This document shows positions 17,674-27,000 of a stretch of DNA of 64,000 nt, in pieces. This DNA comes from CAZTGZ01 sp964613385 (lineage in GTDB: Bacteria; Bacteroidota; Bacteroidia; NS11-12g; UBA9320). Below the pieces are notes generated by a model that worked only from the letters and a program-made list of their open reading frames with translations, did no database searches and had not been told where the DNA came from. The stretch spans positions 61,217 through 125,216 of the forward strand of contig CAZTGZ010000005.1 of the NCBI GenBank assembly GCA_964613385.1, written 5' to 3'. The stretch's first letter is position 1, and the number at the start of each line of letters is the position of its first letter. The translations under genes were made by a program, and so were the position numbers.

Positions 17674-17697
17674 CGAAGAACTCCAAAGATAGTATTA

Positions 17698-18864
17698 ATG
17701 ATTGATTTCATAAAACTTGAATTTGAGGTGAATCAACCTGAAACAATACTGAATAATTCGGAGTTGAATTTTTCAGGTCCGTTAAATTTTCAGTCCGGTG
17801 AAATTATGCCAGCTCGAAACGGTTACTTTAAACAAACCTCAGAAATTAATGGATTGAAACTTGAATATATTCAGAATCTGAAAACAGGAAGAAAGTTTTT
17901 TGAACTCTCAGGAAGCATACATAAATATTATCATGAGGGAAAGAACTTCAAAGATTACACCCTTTATGAGTTAGAAAAATCGATTATTAAGATTTGCGAC
18001 TTTCTTAATATCAGCAAAACAGAAAACAAAATTCACAGGATTGAATTTGGAGTAAATATCATTTCTCCATACCCTACTAACAAAGTCTTAAATTCTATAA
18101 TAACCTCCAAAGGCAAACCTTATGAATTAAGAAAGTTTAGGGGCAAAGGGTACATGAAATCATTTCAGTTTGCTCAGTATCAAGTTAAGGTCTATAATAA
18201 AGGGCTGCAAAACGCAATTTTAGGCGATTTAATGAGGTTTGAGATAAGTGTCGACAGAATGGATTATTTACTAAAAAAAGGCGTTAAAATCGAAAATTTG
18301 GGGGACCTATTGAAACCTGAAATTCATACCCTATTAAGGACATTATTAAAACAGTCACTTGAAAATCTATTATTCACAGATTTTCGTATTAATCCAAAGT
18401 ACATAAAGAACAAAAGAGAGCGATATTTATTTACTGAGGGGATACGGTCTGAATTTTGGGAAGAATTTAAAAATAGTCACACTAATAAGGCATATTACAG
18501 GAAACTGAAAAGATTCAGAGAGATTGTTTTAAAGTATGCGCCAAGTAACCTACATTCAGAAATTCAGGAGTTGATATTAAAGAAATGGGACCTTCTTAAA
18601 AGTACCCCAAAATTACCGCGTGTAATTGGTCCCAAAGTGCCCCATTATTACACTCATATAGTTAGTAATAACGACCCCTCAGAGAATAGGTACTGTTTAA
18701 CGTGCAATCGGGACATTTCAGACCAAAGAAAAGGTAGTAAGTATTGTAGCGAGAAACTGTATGGGAAAGAGGTTAAAAAGTGCCGTAATAAAGTCAGTAA
18801 CAGAAAACAGTTTGAATTGCGACATTATCAGTCTGCATTGTTATTCGACCTGAATAGACTATGA
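17698..18864 (+). CDS. Rep_trans-like replication initiator / MOBT-type relaxase candidate
   Basis: A 388-residue protein. Three blocks spaced as in the Rep_trans (phage/plasmid replication initiation factor) family are visible: IHRIEFGVNI (112-121), QFAQYQVKVYNKGLQ (157-171) and LMRFEISVDR (178-187). That family covers rolling-circle initiators of filamentous phages and plasmids and the NicK relaxase of ICEBs1. The tail has four cysteines (C333, C336, C350, C362) spaced CxxC-x13-C-x11-C, a likely zinc ribbon. No second replication or relaxase gene is present, so this is the best candidate for mobilization or autonomous replication of the excised circle. The assignment rests on motif resemblance; the catalytic tyrosine is not identified with certainty. 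Confidence 0.55.
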   Translation: MIDFIKLEFEVNQPETILNNSELNFSGPLNFQSGEIMPARNGYFKQTSEINGLKLEYIQNLKTGRKFFELSGSIHKYYHEGKNFKDYTLYELEKSIIKICDFLNISKTENKIHRIEFGVNIISPYPTNKVLNSIITSKGKPYELRKFRGKGYMKSFQFAQYQVKVYNKGLQNAILGDLMRFEISVDRMDYLLKKGVKIENLGDLLKPEIHTLLRTLLKQSLENLLFTDFRINPKYIKNKRERYLFTEGIRSEFWEEFKNSHTNKAYYRKLKRFREIVLKYAPSNLHSEIQELILKKWDLLKSTPKLPRVIGPKVPHYYTHIVSNNDPSENRYCLTCNRDISDQRKGSKYCSEKLYGKEVKKCRNKVSNRKQFELRHYQSALLFDLNRL

Positions 18865-19163
18865 ATACTTGATTATATATTGCGTGCAAGGGTTAATTTA
18901 TACTATCGTTTTCGGGCCTAGCGAAGTGGCGATTTTTTTAACGCAAAAGTTCAATCGAAGAACTTCAACTGAACCTACCACAAAACAGTTTAAAAAGCAC
19001 TACACCCGCCTTTACGCTAAAATTCATTTAGGCGTTGCCCTTCTTTTCTGTCGTATTGTTGTCTGTCAATTTAACCGCTGTTCTGTTGTGTTTGCATGGT
19101 GATTCTTTTTCTTTAATATTTGGATTTGTGCTATTGCAAAAAAGCAAATGCGCCACGAAAAAG
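18865..19163. other. Non-coding spacer between the Rep-like gene and the restriction gene
   Basis: About 300 nt without a convincing gene. A 77-codon frame at 18869-19102 has no start signal or recognisable product. The stretch CGCTAAA-attca-TTTAGGCG (about 19015-19035) can fold with one bulged G. Two transcripts converge here (Rep-like from the left, restriction gene from the right), yet no clear T-tailed terminator was found. It probably marks the edge of the restriction-modification cargo. Confidence 0.5.
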
Positions 19164-20072
19164 TTAGTCAAATATTTCTTTAAAAATCATTTCTAATTCT
19201 TCGTCAAAATTATCAGATAAGTCCTTGTGTGGAATGCCCAAGTTTTCTAAGGCAAGTTTAAAACGCATGAAACCATTTTCCGCTCTCATTTCAATCCAGT
19301 TAATACCTAAGTGTTCAAGTTGATGTTTATTTTGAATTGAGAGTTTGTCTGCAACGAAAACATTAGTTGCTCTTGCAATTACGGCATCAGCACTTTCAGG
19401 ATTTCCGCTTCCCATTAATTTCACTTCGCACAAAAATTCTTTACCATCTTTAAGTAAGTAAAAATCAATTTCTCTATCAAATCCTTTTGCATTGTCTTTT
19501 ACAAATTTTGCTTTGAAATTGTCTTCGCTTACTGAATATAGCATGCAAAGAGTTTTCATTAAAGGGTTTTCAACTCTTTTTCCTGCTGTACTCCAAAGTC
19601 CGCCTCGCAACTCGGCTCTTTTGACCGCAAGAGTATTTATTACAATTAAACTTTCACTAACATTAAGGTCAACTGAAACTCCTTTGAACTTTATTGTCAA
19701 AGTCAGTTCTAATTCATGTTCTGTTTCTACCAAAGCTTTAATACTCTCATATAATACATCATAATGTTCATTAGCTGCATCAATAATGATTTCTTTCGTT
19801 GATGAATTGAACATGTTATGAATCGTCTTTTTGTTTAACCCGGAATTGATTGCAATTTCTTTTGCCGGCAAATTCGGATTTAAAAACTCTTTTTTATACC
19901 AATCAATAGATATGTTCTCGTTTTTCAATTTAGCGTCAATAATCTTCTTGAAAAATTCAATTGCAAATTGTAAAAACTCCGCATTGATAAGAGTTACAAC
20001 TTCAATTCTATAATCGTCACCCTTTAATAGCTTGCGAATTATGTTCTTTGCTACTTGTTCTGTTAATGTCAT
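19164..20072 (-). CDS. CfrBI-like type II restriction endonuclease
   Basis: A 302-residue protein. Residues about 68-100 form a helix-turn-helix-like segment (LPAKEIAINSGLNKKTIHNM). The nuclease core follows: D203 in FDREIDFYLLKDG and E216-x-K218 in FLCEVKLMGSGNPESADAV make a PD-(D/E)XK-type site. The blocks VKRAELRGGLWSTAGKRVE and GINWIEMRAENGFMRF agree with what I recall of the CfrBI family, whose namesake recognises CCWWGG; the target here is not known. It overlaps the methyltransferase gene by 4 nt (ATGA), so the methylase is made first from the same mRNA, the safe order for a restriction-modification operon. Confidence 0.72.
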   Translation of the reverse strand: MTLTEQVAKNIIRKLLKGDDYRIEVVTLINAEFLQFAIEFFKKIIDAKLKNENISIDWYKKEFLNPNLPAKEIAINSGLNKKTIHNMFNSSTKEIIIDAANEHYDVLYESIKALVETEHELELTLTIKFKGVSVDLNVSESLIVINTLAVKRAELRGGLWSTAGKRVENPLMKTLCMLYSVSEDNFKAKFVKDNAKGFDREIDFYLLKDGKEFLCEVKLMGSGNPESADAVIARATNVFVADKLSIQNKHQLEHLGINWIEMRAENGFMRFKLALENLGIPHKDLSDNFDEELEMIFKEIFD

Positions 20073-21442
20073 TCTATAGTTTCTTTAAATTTATCAAGGG
20101 TTAAAAATTTGATTTCTAAGTTATCGAACATATCTTTTGATTTTTTTGATTGCATATATTCAAAGTATGTTTCGTCCTTCTCTGTCAACAGAAAATGTCT
20201 GCCTAATTTTTTTGCAGTTTTCCCCATTGTTCCGCTGCCACCAAATGGGTCAAATACTAAATCACCTTTATATGAATAGTATTGAATAACTCTTTTGCAT
20301 AGTTCAACTGGAAATACCGCTGAATGCACTTTGTCAAAGCAAGGGTCAATTTTCCAAACATTTGTAGTTTCGTAGCCGTCTTCTACCATGCTTTCTAAAA
20401 CTGTTTCTCGGTCATACTTTTTAATATTCCAGTCCAAAAGTTTTTCGGTGCTTTTACGATAAACCATTAGATATTCAGTAACACTATTCGGCTTGTATCC
20501 TAATGGTTTTCTGTGTTGCATAAAGCCACCTATACGGTTTTTAACACTTGCTTCAGGTTTCAGCCAAACAATATCATCAATAAATTCCCAACCCATTTCC
20601 ATTAAATATGGATGAATGTCAAAAGGAATTGGATAACGCTTACTACTATGTGATCTGCTAATTCTTGGGATTATTATTGGCGAAGTGTTCACAATTAAAA
20701 ATCTACCTTCTTTTGTTATACGGTGAATCTCTTTAAACACGTCAGCAAGAAATTCTATATATGCTTTGTAGCTTGGATAGATTGAATAATCTCTTGCATT
20801 GTAGTAAGGCGGTGAAGTGAATGTCAAATGAATACTCTCGTCTTTGAGTAATTTCATTGTTTCAATCGTATCAGCATTTACAACAACATTTTTCAAATAA
20901 TCGTAGCTCTCTGTATGCGGTTGAGAATTTTTGTCTTTGATTTCAGCAAAATACTCTTTGTAAATTACTGTTCGCACCATTTCATTTTCATGATTAACAA
21001 GAGTTTTTAGTTGTTCATCAACTTCTGGTTCTCCTTTGAATATAAGTAAACCACGAATTGCTTGGCTTACAATTTTCGGGTCATTGTCTTCGAGAATTTC
21101 AAAAAGGATTATTTTTCCCTTTTTACTTCTCATTCTACCTATTGATGAAACAGCTTCTCGTCTTACCGTTGTGTCAGTATCATTTAATGCAATTTCTTTA
21201 AGAGTTGCTAAGTATTCTTCTTTGTAAAGTTTACCTAAGGTTTTAACTGTCCAAAGTCGAACGGAAGCATTTTTATGCGTTAATAATTCAGGAAGAAAAC
21301 TGCCATCAAAATCTTTTGGAAGTTGTCCAAGATTTTCAAGAATAAAAGTCAATGAACCACTGTCCTTGTAATCTTTTACAAGATGTCCTATTGCTCCGTT
21401 TCCGTTGTTTTTTAGGTCTTTGATATATTCTTTAGTCAGCAT
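20069..21442 (-). CDS. DNA methyltransferase with N-terminal HEAT repeats (type II RM partner)
   Basis: A 457-residue fusion. Residues about 45-165 are HEAT-like helical repeats (for example ASVRLWTVKTLGKLYKEEYL, TTVRREAVSSIGRMRSKKGK, PKIVSQAIRGLLIF). The methylase has its catalytic TSPPY at 209-213 (motif IV) before the SAM-binding FDPFGGSGTMGKTA at 397-410 (motif I), the order of the beta/N4-cytosine class; S/TPPY rather than DPPY also points to N4-cytosine. It protects sites cut by the overlapping downstream endonuclease. The HEAT part, known elsewhere as a protein-protein scaffold, is not needed for methylation and is the odd feature. Its start overlaps the end of a broken small ORF. Confidence 0.85.
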   Translation of the reverse strand: MLTKEYIKDLKNNGNGAIGHLVKDYKDSGSLTFILENLGQLPKDFDGSFLPELLTHKNASVRLWTVKTLGKLYKEEYLATLKEIALNDTDTTVRREAVSSIGRMRSKKGKIILFEILEDNDPKIVSQAIRGLLIFKGEPEVDEQLKTLVNHENEMVRTVIYKEYFAEIKDKNSQPHTESYDYLKNVVVNADTIETMKLLKDESIHLTFTSPPYYNARDYSIYPSYKAYIEFLADVFKEIHRITKEGRFLIVNTSPIIIPRISRSHSSKRYPIPFDIHPYLMEMGWEFIDDIVWLKPEASVKNRIGGFMQHRKPLGYKPNSVTEYLMVYRKSTEKLLDWNIKKYDRETVLESMVEDGYETTNVWKIDPCFDKVHSAVFPVELCKRVIQYYSYKGDLVFDPFGGSGTMGKTAKKLGRHFLLTEKDETYFEYMQSKKSKDMFDNLEIKFLTLDKFKETIE

Positions 21443-21757
21443 TTTTTTTAGTTATTGAGTATGAAACCTTCTTTTCGGCAACTTCAAATATATTGAGATC
21501 AGCTCCGTCATTTAAAATTTTGTAAGCAATTTGGTCGCTGAGAAATTCATTTTGCAACTCTTTCTCGTCCACCTGGAATGATGTTGCTATCTGCTTGATT
21601 ATTTGTTTGGTCGGTGTCTTTCGTTACGTTCAGTTTTTGCAAGCAATGAAATGTCAATAATGATTTGTTCTGCAACAGTTTTCAAGGTGTGTCCTGCCTC
21701 TTCGCACAGTGTCCCTCAATGTTCACCAAAAGAATTACATTTTTTAACGGATTCCAT
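21432..21757 (-). pseudogene. Broken small ORF upstream of the methyltransferase
   Basis: From an ATG at 21757 the frame reads MESVKKCNSFGEH, then TGA (21716-21718), then GTLCEEAGHTLKTVAEQIII and DISLLAKTERNERHRP. The frame is lost near 21605 and resumes in another as TKQIIKQIATSFQVDEKELQ down to ITKKNAD and a stop at 21432, which overlaps the methylase start by 11 nt. With one stop and one frameshift repaired it would be a helical protein of about 105 residues. Position suggests a controller protein or accessory factor of the restriction system, but no HTH is certain. The damage is real decay or assembly error. Confidence 0.5.
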
Positions 21758-22010
21758 TTGGTCGAATTTAGTCCAAGTGTAAAAAGTGATTCACACATGG
21801 ACAAATAAAGACCAAAAATGTTATTCACAAACTGTCAAGGTGGTGAGCATGGGTGCGGTTGAGTAAAATAAAATGTTCTGCAAATCGAGTCTGTTTGTGC
21901 GGTAGGATACAGCACTTTATATATTGCAAAGCGAAGGCAATTATTCTGTCGTTTTAATTTTTGTTTCTTTGTTGATGTATTGTCATCGGTTTGCACCTAA
22001 CTAATCGATT

Positions 22011-22158
22011 CGCGTGTATTGTTAGCGAAAATAGTTTAAATATTCTCCCATTTATAGACGCGTGTATTTGTACGAATATTCTAATTGTGTGTTATCCATC
22101 ACGCGCGCAATGCATGAAATCACATTTTTTACCCATCTACTATACAGGCGCGTATTTG
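22011..22158 (+). repeat. Three spaced copies of a CGCG(tg)TATT(t)G motif
   Basis: CGCGTGTATTG at 22011, CGCGTGTATTTG at 22059-22070 and CGCGTATTTG at 22149-22158. The last two share wider context (TATA, then 5-7 nt, then the motif, then TA). Spacing is about 48 and 90 nt. They could be iterons, operator copies or remnants of a repeated insertion. Confidence 0.4.
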
Positions 22159-22373
22159 TAATTAGAAAAGAACAAGGGGGGCATGTATAAACTTTTGAAA
22201 GACGATAATCATAAACGTATGGAGTGTGAAAAATATCCGCTGACAAGTTTTCCGATTTTGAGTTTTCCCTATTTGAAATATAGCAGCGTGACAAAGAATT
22301 GAACAGTCACAATTCCTAAAATATCCTTTTGCGAAATATTGTTTCTTTCAATGAACTCAATTAACTGAAAACA

Positions 22374-22387
22374 GTCACCATTGTGAC
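22374..22387. promoter_or_regulatory. Inverted repeat GTCAC-CATT-GTGAC
   Basis: A 5-bp perfect inverted repeat with 4-nt spacer. A related half-site ACAGTCAC occurs at 22303-22310, and the nearby tandem 12-mers also begin GTGAC, so all may be bound by one element protein. Confidence 0.35.
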
Positions 22388-22479
22388 AGAGGAATTTTTC
22401 TTGCACTAACTTTTTCTTCATTAATAGTGAATATCGAATAGGTGAATTTGCATTAAAACAGTATCAAAAATCCCTAAAA

Positions 22480-22501
22480 GTGACCCCGATAGTGACCCCG
22501 A
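22480..22501 (+). repeat. Tandem 12-mer pair at right element end, candidate integrase arm sites
   Basis: The same two adjacent copies of GTGACCCCGATA (second incomplete) as at 14984-15005, in the same orientation, about 60 nt inside the right attachment repeat. Confidence 0.6.
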
Positions 22502-22559
22502 ATACCATTTTTAAAAAACAAACCCCTACAAACTCAACGTTTATAAGGGTTTAATTTAA

Positions 22560-22588
22560 AAATTTGGGTGACTGATGGGACTCGAACC
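22560..22588 (-). repeat. Right attachment site, overlapping the intact tRNA-His 3' end
   Basis: The partner of 14845-14873 (28/29 identical). It covers the T arm and acceptor 3' strand of tRNA-His and 6 nt beyond. The intact tRNA keeps its full sequence, the usual outcome of integration into a tRNA 3' end. Confidence 0.85.
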
Positions 22589-22641
22589 CACGACCAACGG
22601 AACCACAAACCGCTACTCTAACCAACTGAGCTACAATCACC
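22566..22641 (-). tRNA. tRNA-His (anticodon GTG)
   Basis: The minus strand folds as a complete tRNA. The 5' GGTGATTG pairs with the 3' CAGTCACCC, including the extra G(-1):C73 pair that marks histidine tRNAs; the D arm is AGCTCAGTTGG-type, the anticodon loop TTGTGGT has GTG at 34-36, and the T arm carries GGTTCGAGTCC. CCA is not encoded. The anticodon stem has a T-T mismatch next to the loop. It is the integration target of the element. Confidence 0.92.
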
Positions 22642-22745
22642 GTATTGGGGCTGCAAATATAATTTTTGAAAAAGGAATTTCCATTCCCTTAAAATTGAAA
22701 ATTTCAAAGTTTATTAATTTGCTATTTTGCAAGCGCTTAAGAGTC

Positions 22746-24011
22746 ATGAAGGACAAACAGCTTCTTTTACTTCAGATTTACAATATTCTGCGTCAGGGAA
22801 GCTTGATTATTATATCCGTTTTGCTGGCGAAATCCTTGGTTCCAACTCAGTTAATTGCCGAGTTTGAAGCCAGTATGTTGTTGAGCGTTTCATTCAGTTT
22901 TTTTGCGGTTGCAGCTTTAAGTCATTGTTTATACCCTCTCATAGCCGGTACAGAAGAGACTCGAAAAAACACTTTATACTTTCATAATTTCCTGGTTTAT
23001 ACATTCACGGGCATAATTGCCGCATTTTGCATCATTGGATTTTCATTTGTTTTAACGCCCGAACTAAACAGAACTTCTGTTTATCTGACTGCCCTTTATA
23101 CATTATTTCATACTGCTTCCTTTTTTGCAGAACATTTTCTCATTATTGAAAAGAAGAGCAAACTCGTGATCGTTTGGGGTCTCGGTTCTTTTGGGATGCA
23201 AATAGCAGCTGTCAGCATACCATTGGTACTTTGGAATAATCTGAACCTGGCACTGGGATGTCTTATGGTGGTCTCTTTCGCGAGATTTTCCGTAAATGCT
23301 ATTTTGATCATAGCCCGAACAGGTTACCTTCGAGTACAAAGGCAAATTCTTTGGCAAATTTTGCGATTATCTGGACCTGTGATGCTGAGTTTGCTGAGTT
23401 CGGGTGGATTTGTTTACATCATACAATATTTGGTTCATGCACAAAGCACTCCCTTAGAGTTTGCCTTGTTCAGATATGGAACCCGAGAGTTTCCTCTTTT
23501 TGCAATTCTTACCAATGCGTTCAGCAGTATTTATAGTTCAAGACTTGCTTCAGGTGATCAAAAATTACCTGACTTACGGAGACTCTCGCACCAGGTATTC
23601 ATTCCTGCAATCGCCTTAATGTTGTTGAGTCCTTTTTTGTTTCGATGGTTCCTGAATCACGAATTGGCTCCGGCGTGGATATATTTCAACGTACTGTTGC
23701 TGGGTGTTCCGGCTAAACTGGTATTTCCACAGAGTGTCTTATTGGCCTTTGGCCAGACCCACAAAATGCTATATGCTTCTATCATTGAAGGTATCGGGGG
23801 GCTGATGATCGCGGTTTTCGCCATGTCTTACTTTGGATTAATTGGTGCCGTTATTGCGCTGGTTTGTGCATATATCCTGGAAAAAATTGTGCTGATTTTT
23901 TATTGTCGAAAATCAGGTTTGGCTATGAATAAGTATATGCATTTTGAATCTTTGCTCATTTATTCCTTGTTATTATCGGGTTCATTTGTAATTGCCTGGC
24001 ATTTGGGGTAA
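22746..24011 (+). CDS. Polysaccharide flippase-like membrane protein
   Basis: About 421 residues from ATG 22746 (MKDKQLLLLQIYNILRQGSL). The open frame extends further back to 22575, but that part is the antisense of tRNA-His and is rejected. Around twelve hydrophobic segments of about 20 residues are spread evenly along the protein, with short basic loops between, as in Wzx/MATE-type flippases that move undecaprenyl-linked glycans. The match is by topology and general pattern; no signature is decisive. The O-antigen ligase at 34472 and kdsA at 27145 show that surface glycan genes are nearby, but they are not in one operon with this gene. Confidence 0.65.
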   Translation: MKDKQLLLLQIYNILRQGSLIIISVLLAKSLVPTQLIAEFEASMLLSVSFSFFAVAALSHCLYPLIAGTEETRKNTLYFHNFLVYTFTGIIAAFCIIGFSFVLTPELNRTSVYLTALYTLFHTASFFAEHFLIIEKKSKLVIVWGLGSFGMQIAAVSIPLVLWNNLNLALGCLMVVSFARFSVNAILIIARTGYLRVQRQILWQILRLSGPVMLSLLSSGGFVYIIQYLVHAQSTPLEFALFRYGTREFPLFAILTNAFSSIYSSRLASGDQKLPDLRRLSHQVFIPAIALMLLSPFLFRWFLNHELAPAWIYFNVLLLGVPAKLVFPQSVLLAFGQTHKMLYASIIEGIGGLMIAVFAMSYFGLIGAVIALVCAYILEKIVLIFYCRKSGLAMNKYMHFESLLIYSLLLSGSFVIAWHLG

Positions 24012-24091
24012 GTTCATTTTCCACAAATGTGCAGAATTCAATACCAGAAGCAGGCGAATGACAGTTATTTTTGAAACGACAATAATCAAAT

Positions 24092-27000
24092 ATGCCTTCC
24101 ATTCGAATTGTATTCTCGTTCATATTAGTCTTAACCCTATCAACAGCCTTTTCTCAGAAAACCGCTGTAAATCGGGAACCGGAAGAGTGGTTTCATCAGG
24201 GTATCAGCCTGTATGACCAACAAATGTATGGCAGTGCTGGAGTTGCATTTGAGAACTTTATACGTTTGGCGCCCAACAGCAGTATGGCCGCTGATGCATC
24301 CATTTATTTATGCATGACGCAGTTAAATCTGATGCACGCAAATGCTGCCGACGAACTCAAGGAAATTCTTCAGGAAAACCCTGAAAATAGCCTGAACAAC
24401 CTCGCCAATTTCGAATTGGGCAACTACTATTTTGAGAAACGCAAATACAAACAAGCCATCAAGCACTTTGAGAAAGTATCTGTTGCGGCGTTGTCTAAGG
24501 ACAAATGGCAGGAAGCCGGATTTAAAATAGCCTATGCTAATTTTCAATCCGGGAAATTGAAGGAGGCTAAACCCTGGTTTGATAAAACACGGAACCAGCA
24601 AGGCAAGCATTACGTGGCTTCCAATTACTATTATGGCTATATATGCTATACTGAGAAAAACTATAGTGCCGCTATAAAATCTTTTGAAAAAATCAAAAAT
24701 GAAGGCCCTAAAGTGATGGATTTGTATATGGCTCAAATGTATTTTGCGCAGGAAGACTACCCTAAATCTCTGGAGTATTTGAAAAAAGTTCAGGATGCAA
24801 AATACAAAGACGAAGTTCAGCTTTTAAAGGGGAAGGTACATTTTCAAACAGGTAATTTCAAAGAAGCCTATTCGGCCTNNNNNNNNNNTACCTGGGGAGG
24901 AAACCTGGACGATCTGAGTCATGAAGAAAACTATCAATTTGCCTTTTCATACCAGGAAGCAAAGCAATATGAAAAAGCTGCTTCTTTTTATGTTAAAATC
25001 TCGGCTGAGGAGACCGAACTGGGTCAATTAGCCGCTTATAACCTGGCCGGTTGTTTTCTGAAACTCAACAAAAAGCAGAACGCATATAATGCTTTTGGTT
25101 CTGCCAAGAGACTGGACTTTAACAAGAATCTGAAAGAAGTTTCTCATTATAATTATGCCAGATTGGCATTTGAACTGGGTTATCAGTCTATCGCTATTAA
25201 ATCTGTTCAGGACTTCATACAGGAATATCCGAACAGTGAGTTCAATGATGCCGCCAAAGGTGTTTTGGCAGAAATGTTTCTACAGACCAATAATTATTCC
25301 CAAGCCGTTCAAGTGCTCGATGGAATCAAGAATCTCAACGAACAAACTAAAAAAGTATATCAGAAAATTACTTTTCGCCGAGGTGAAGAGATGTTCAACA
25401 ATCAGGAATTTGCCGAATCAAAGGCTATGTTCAATAAATCGTTGAAATATGTTTACGATAAAAAACTGGAAGCCGAAGCTTATTTCTGGTTAGGTGAATC
25501 TGAGTATAAAAACAAGTCATATGGGGCAGCCATTAACCAATTTAACCGCTTCATTAACAATACTGAAAGTAAGAAAAGTAAGTTATACAATGTAGCTTTT
25601 TACAACATGGGATATGCCTATTTTATGCAGAACAACTATGGGCAGGCAGTAAATTATTTCCGGAAGTACAAGGAACAAGAGAGCTATTTCGGAAAAGCAC
25701 CGGAAAGATTCGTAGATAACAGCATGCGATTGGCAGATTGTTATTTCTTATTATCCCAGTATCCGCAAGCCGCCGAAGCCTATGGTTATGTAGTCAGTAA
25801 GCAATTTGAAGGAGCCGATTATGCCATGTTTCAGCAGGGAATATTGTACGGTTTGATGAAGAGGAATGATGAAAAAATCAATCTGTTGCAGCGTTTAGGC
25901 AATCAATATCCGAAATCCATTTACGCAGATGACGCCTATTTTGAAGCCGGCAACGCTCTGTTTGAACAAGGAGAAAATGCCAAAGCTGAAACAGCCTACA
26001 ATATCCTTATTTCTAAATTCGATGATTCTCCTTTCTTGCCTGTTGCATACAATCGTCTGGCGCTGATTTACTATGGCAGAAATATGGATGAAAAGGCATT
26101 ATCATATTGCAAAACCGTGGTCGATCGATATCCTCGTACAGAAAGCGCGATGGATGCGATGAGATTGGCCGAAATGATCTATGTAAATAGCGGAAGAGGT
26201 GAAGAATATCTCGATTGGGCTAAATCGGTGCCAAATGCAGATATCAGAATTACCTACCAGGATTCTCTTTTATTTGAAAGTGCCATGACACGTTATAGAG
26301 AGGGTGATTGTGAAAAAGCGGTGAAAGGCTTTAATTCATATATCGAGAGATTTGGACAAAAGGGTTTCTTTTTAACGGATGCCAGTTACTATGCTGCTGA
26401 ATGTGAACTCAAAAGAAAAAACAATAAAGAGGCGATCAGGCATTACAAACAAGTTGTGGATTTGCCTGCAAATGAGCGCACTGAAGCTTCATGTTTACGA
26501 CTGGCCAGATTATTTTATGCCGAAAAGAATTACGGTGAAGCCCAAACATATTATGAAAAATTAGAAAAGGCTGCTACCGGCGAAACTAATTATCTGGAAG
26601 GCCTGGTTGGACAAATGCGCTGCAATTACGCCCTCGAAAGATTTGATGCAGCCAAGAAAAACGCTGTTGCTTTGCTACCCATGAAAAACGTTCCCAAAGA
26701 CCATTTAATAGAAGCAAACATGACTTTGGGTAGAATTCAGCTTAAGGACAATAATTTAATCACTGCCAGGTTTCATTTCAACTATGTAGCCAATGAAAGC
26801 CGGGCGGTTATTGGAGCAGAAGCCCTGTATCAAATTGCAAAAATTGAATATCTTGAACAGAAATATGATAGTTGCAGGGAGCGGATTTTTGATTTAAATG
26901 ACCGCTTTTCATCCCATGAATATTGGGTTATCAGCGGGTTTATTTTGTTGAGCGACGTTTATGTAAGTCAAAATGACTATTTTCAGGCAAGAGCTACCTT

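Larger units (their letters stand above)
21758..22559. other. Long AT-rich non-coding right end of the element
   Basis: About 800 nt with no supported gene; an 80-codon minus-strand frame at 22052-22294 is cysteine-rich, has no start signal and is not accepted. It holds three related CGCG(tg)TATT motifs, a small GTGAC palindrome, the second tandem 12-mer pair, and an imperfect AAACCC/GGGTTT inverted repeat just before the attachment site. It looks like a recombination and regulatory region and not a gene desert by decay. Confidence 0.6.

Noticed and set aside
18869..19102. 77-codon ORF after the Rep-like gene; possible integron-type attC sites nearby
   Set aside because: The frame has no start signal. 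GTTGCCC at 19033 resembles part of an attC core but does not fit GTTRRRY, and no matching partner or array of cassettes was found.
22052..22294. 80-codon minus-strand ORF in the element right end
   Set aside because: Odd composition with scattered cysteines, no ribosome site or recognisable pattern, and it covers the CGCG repeats.
22575..22745. N-terminal extension of the flippase frame
   Set aside because: The first 57 codons are the antisense of tRNA-His; the ATG at 22746 gives a normal membrane protein start.
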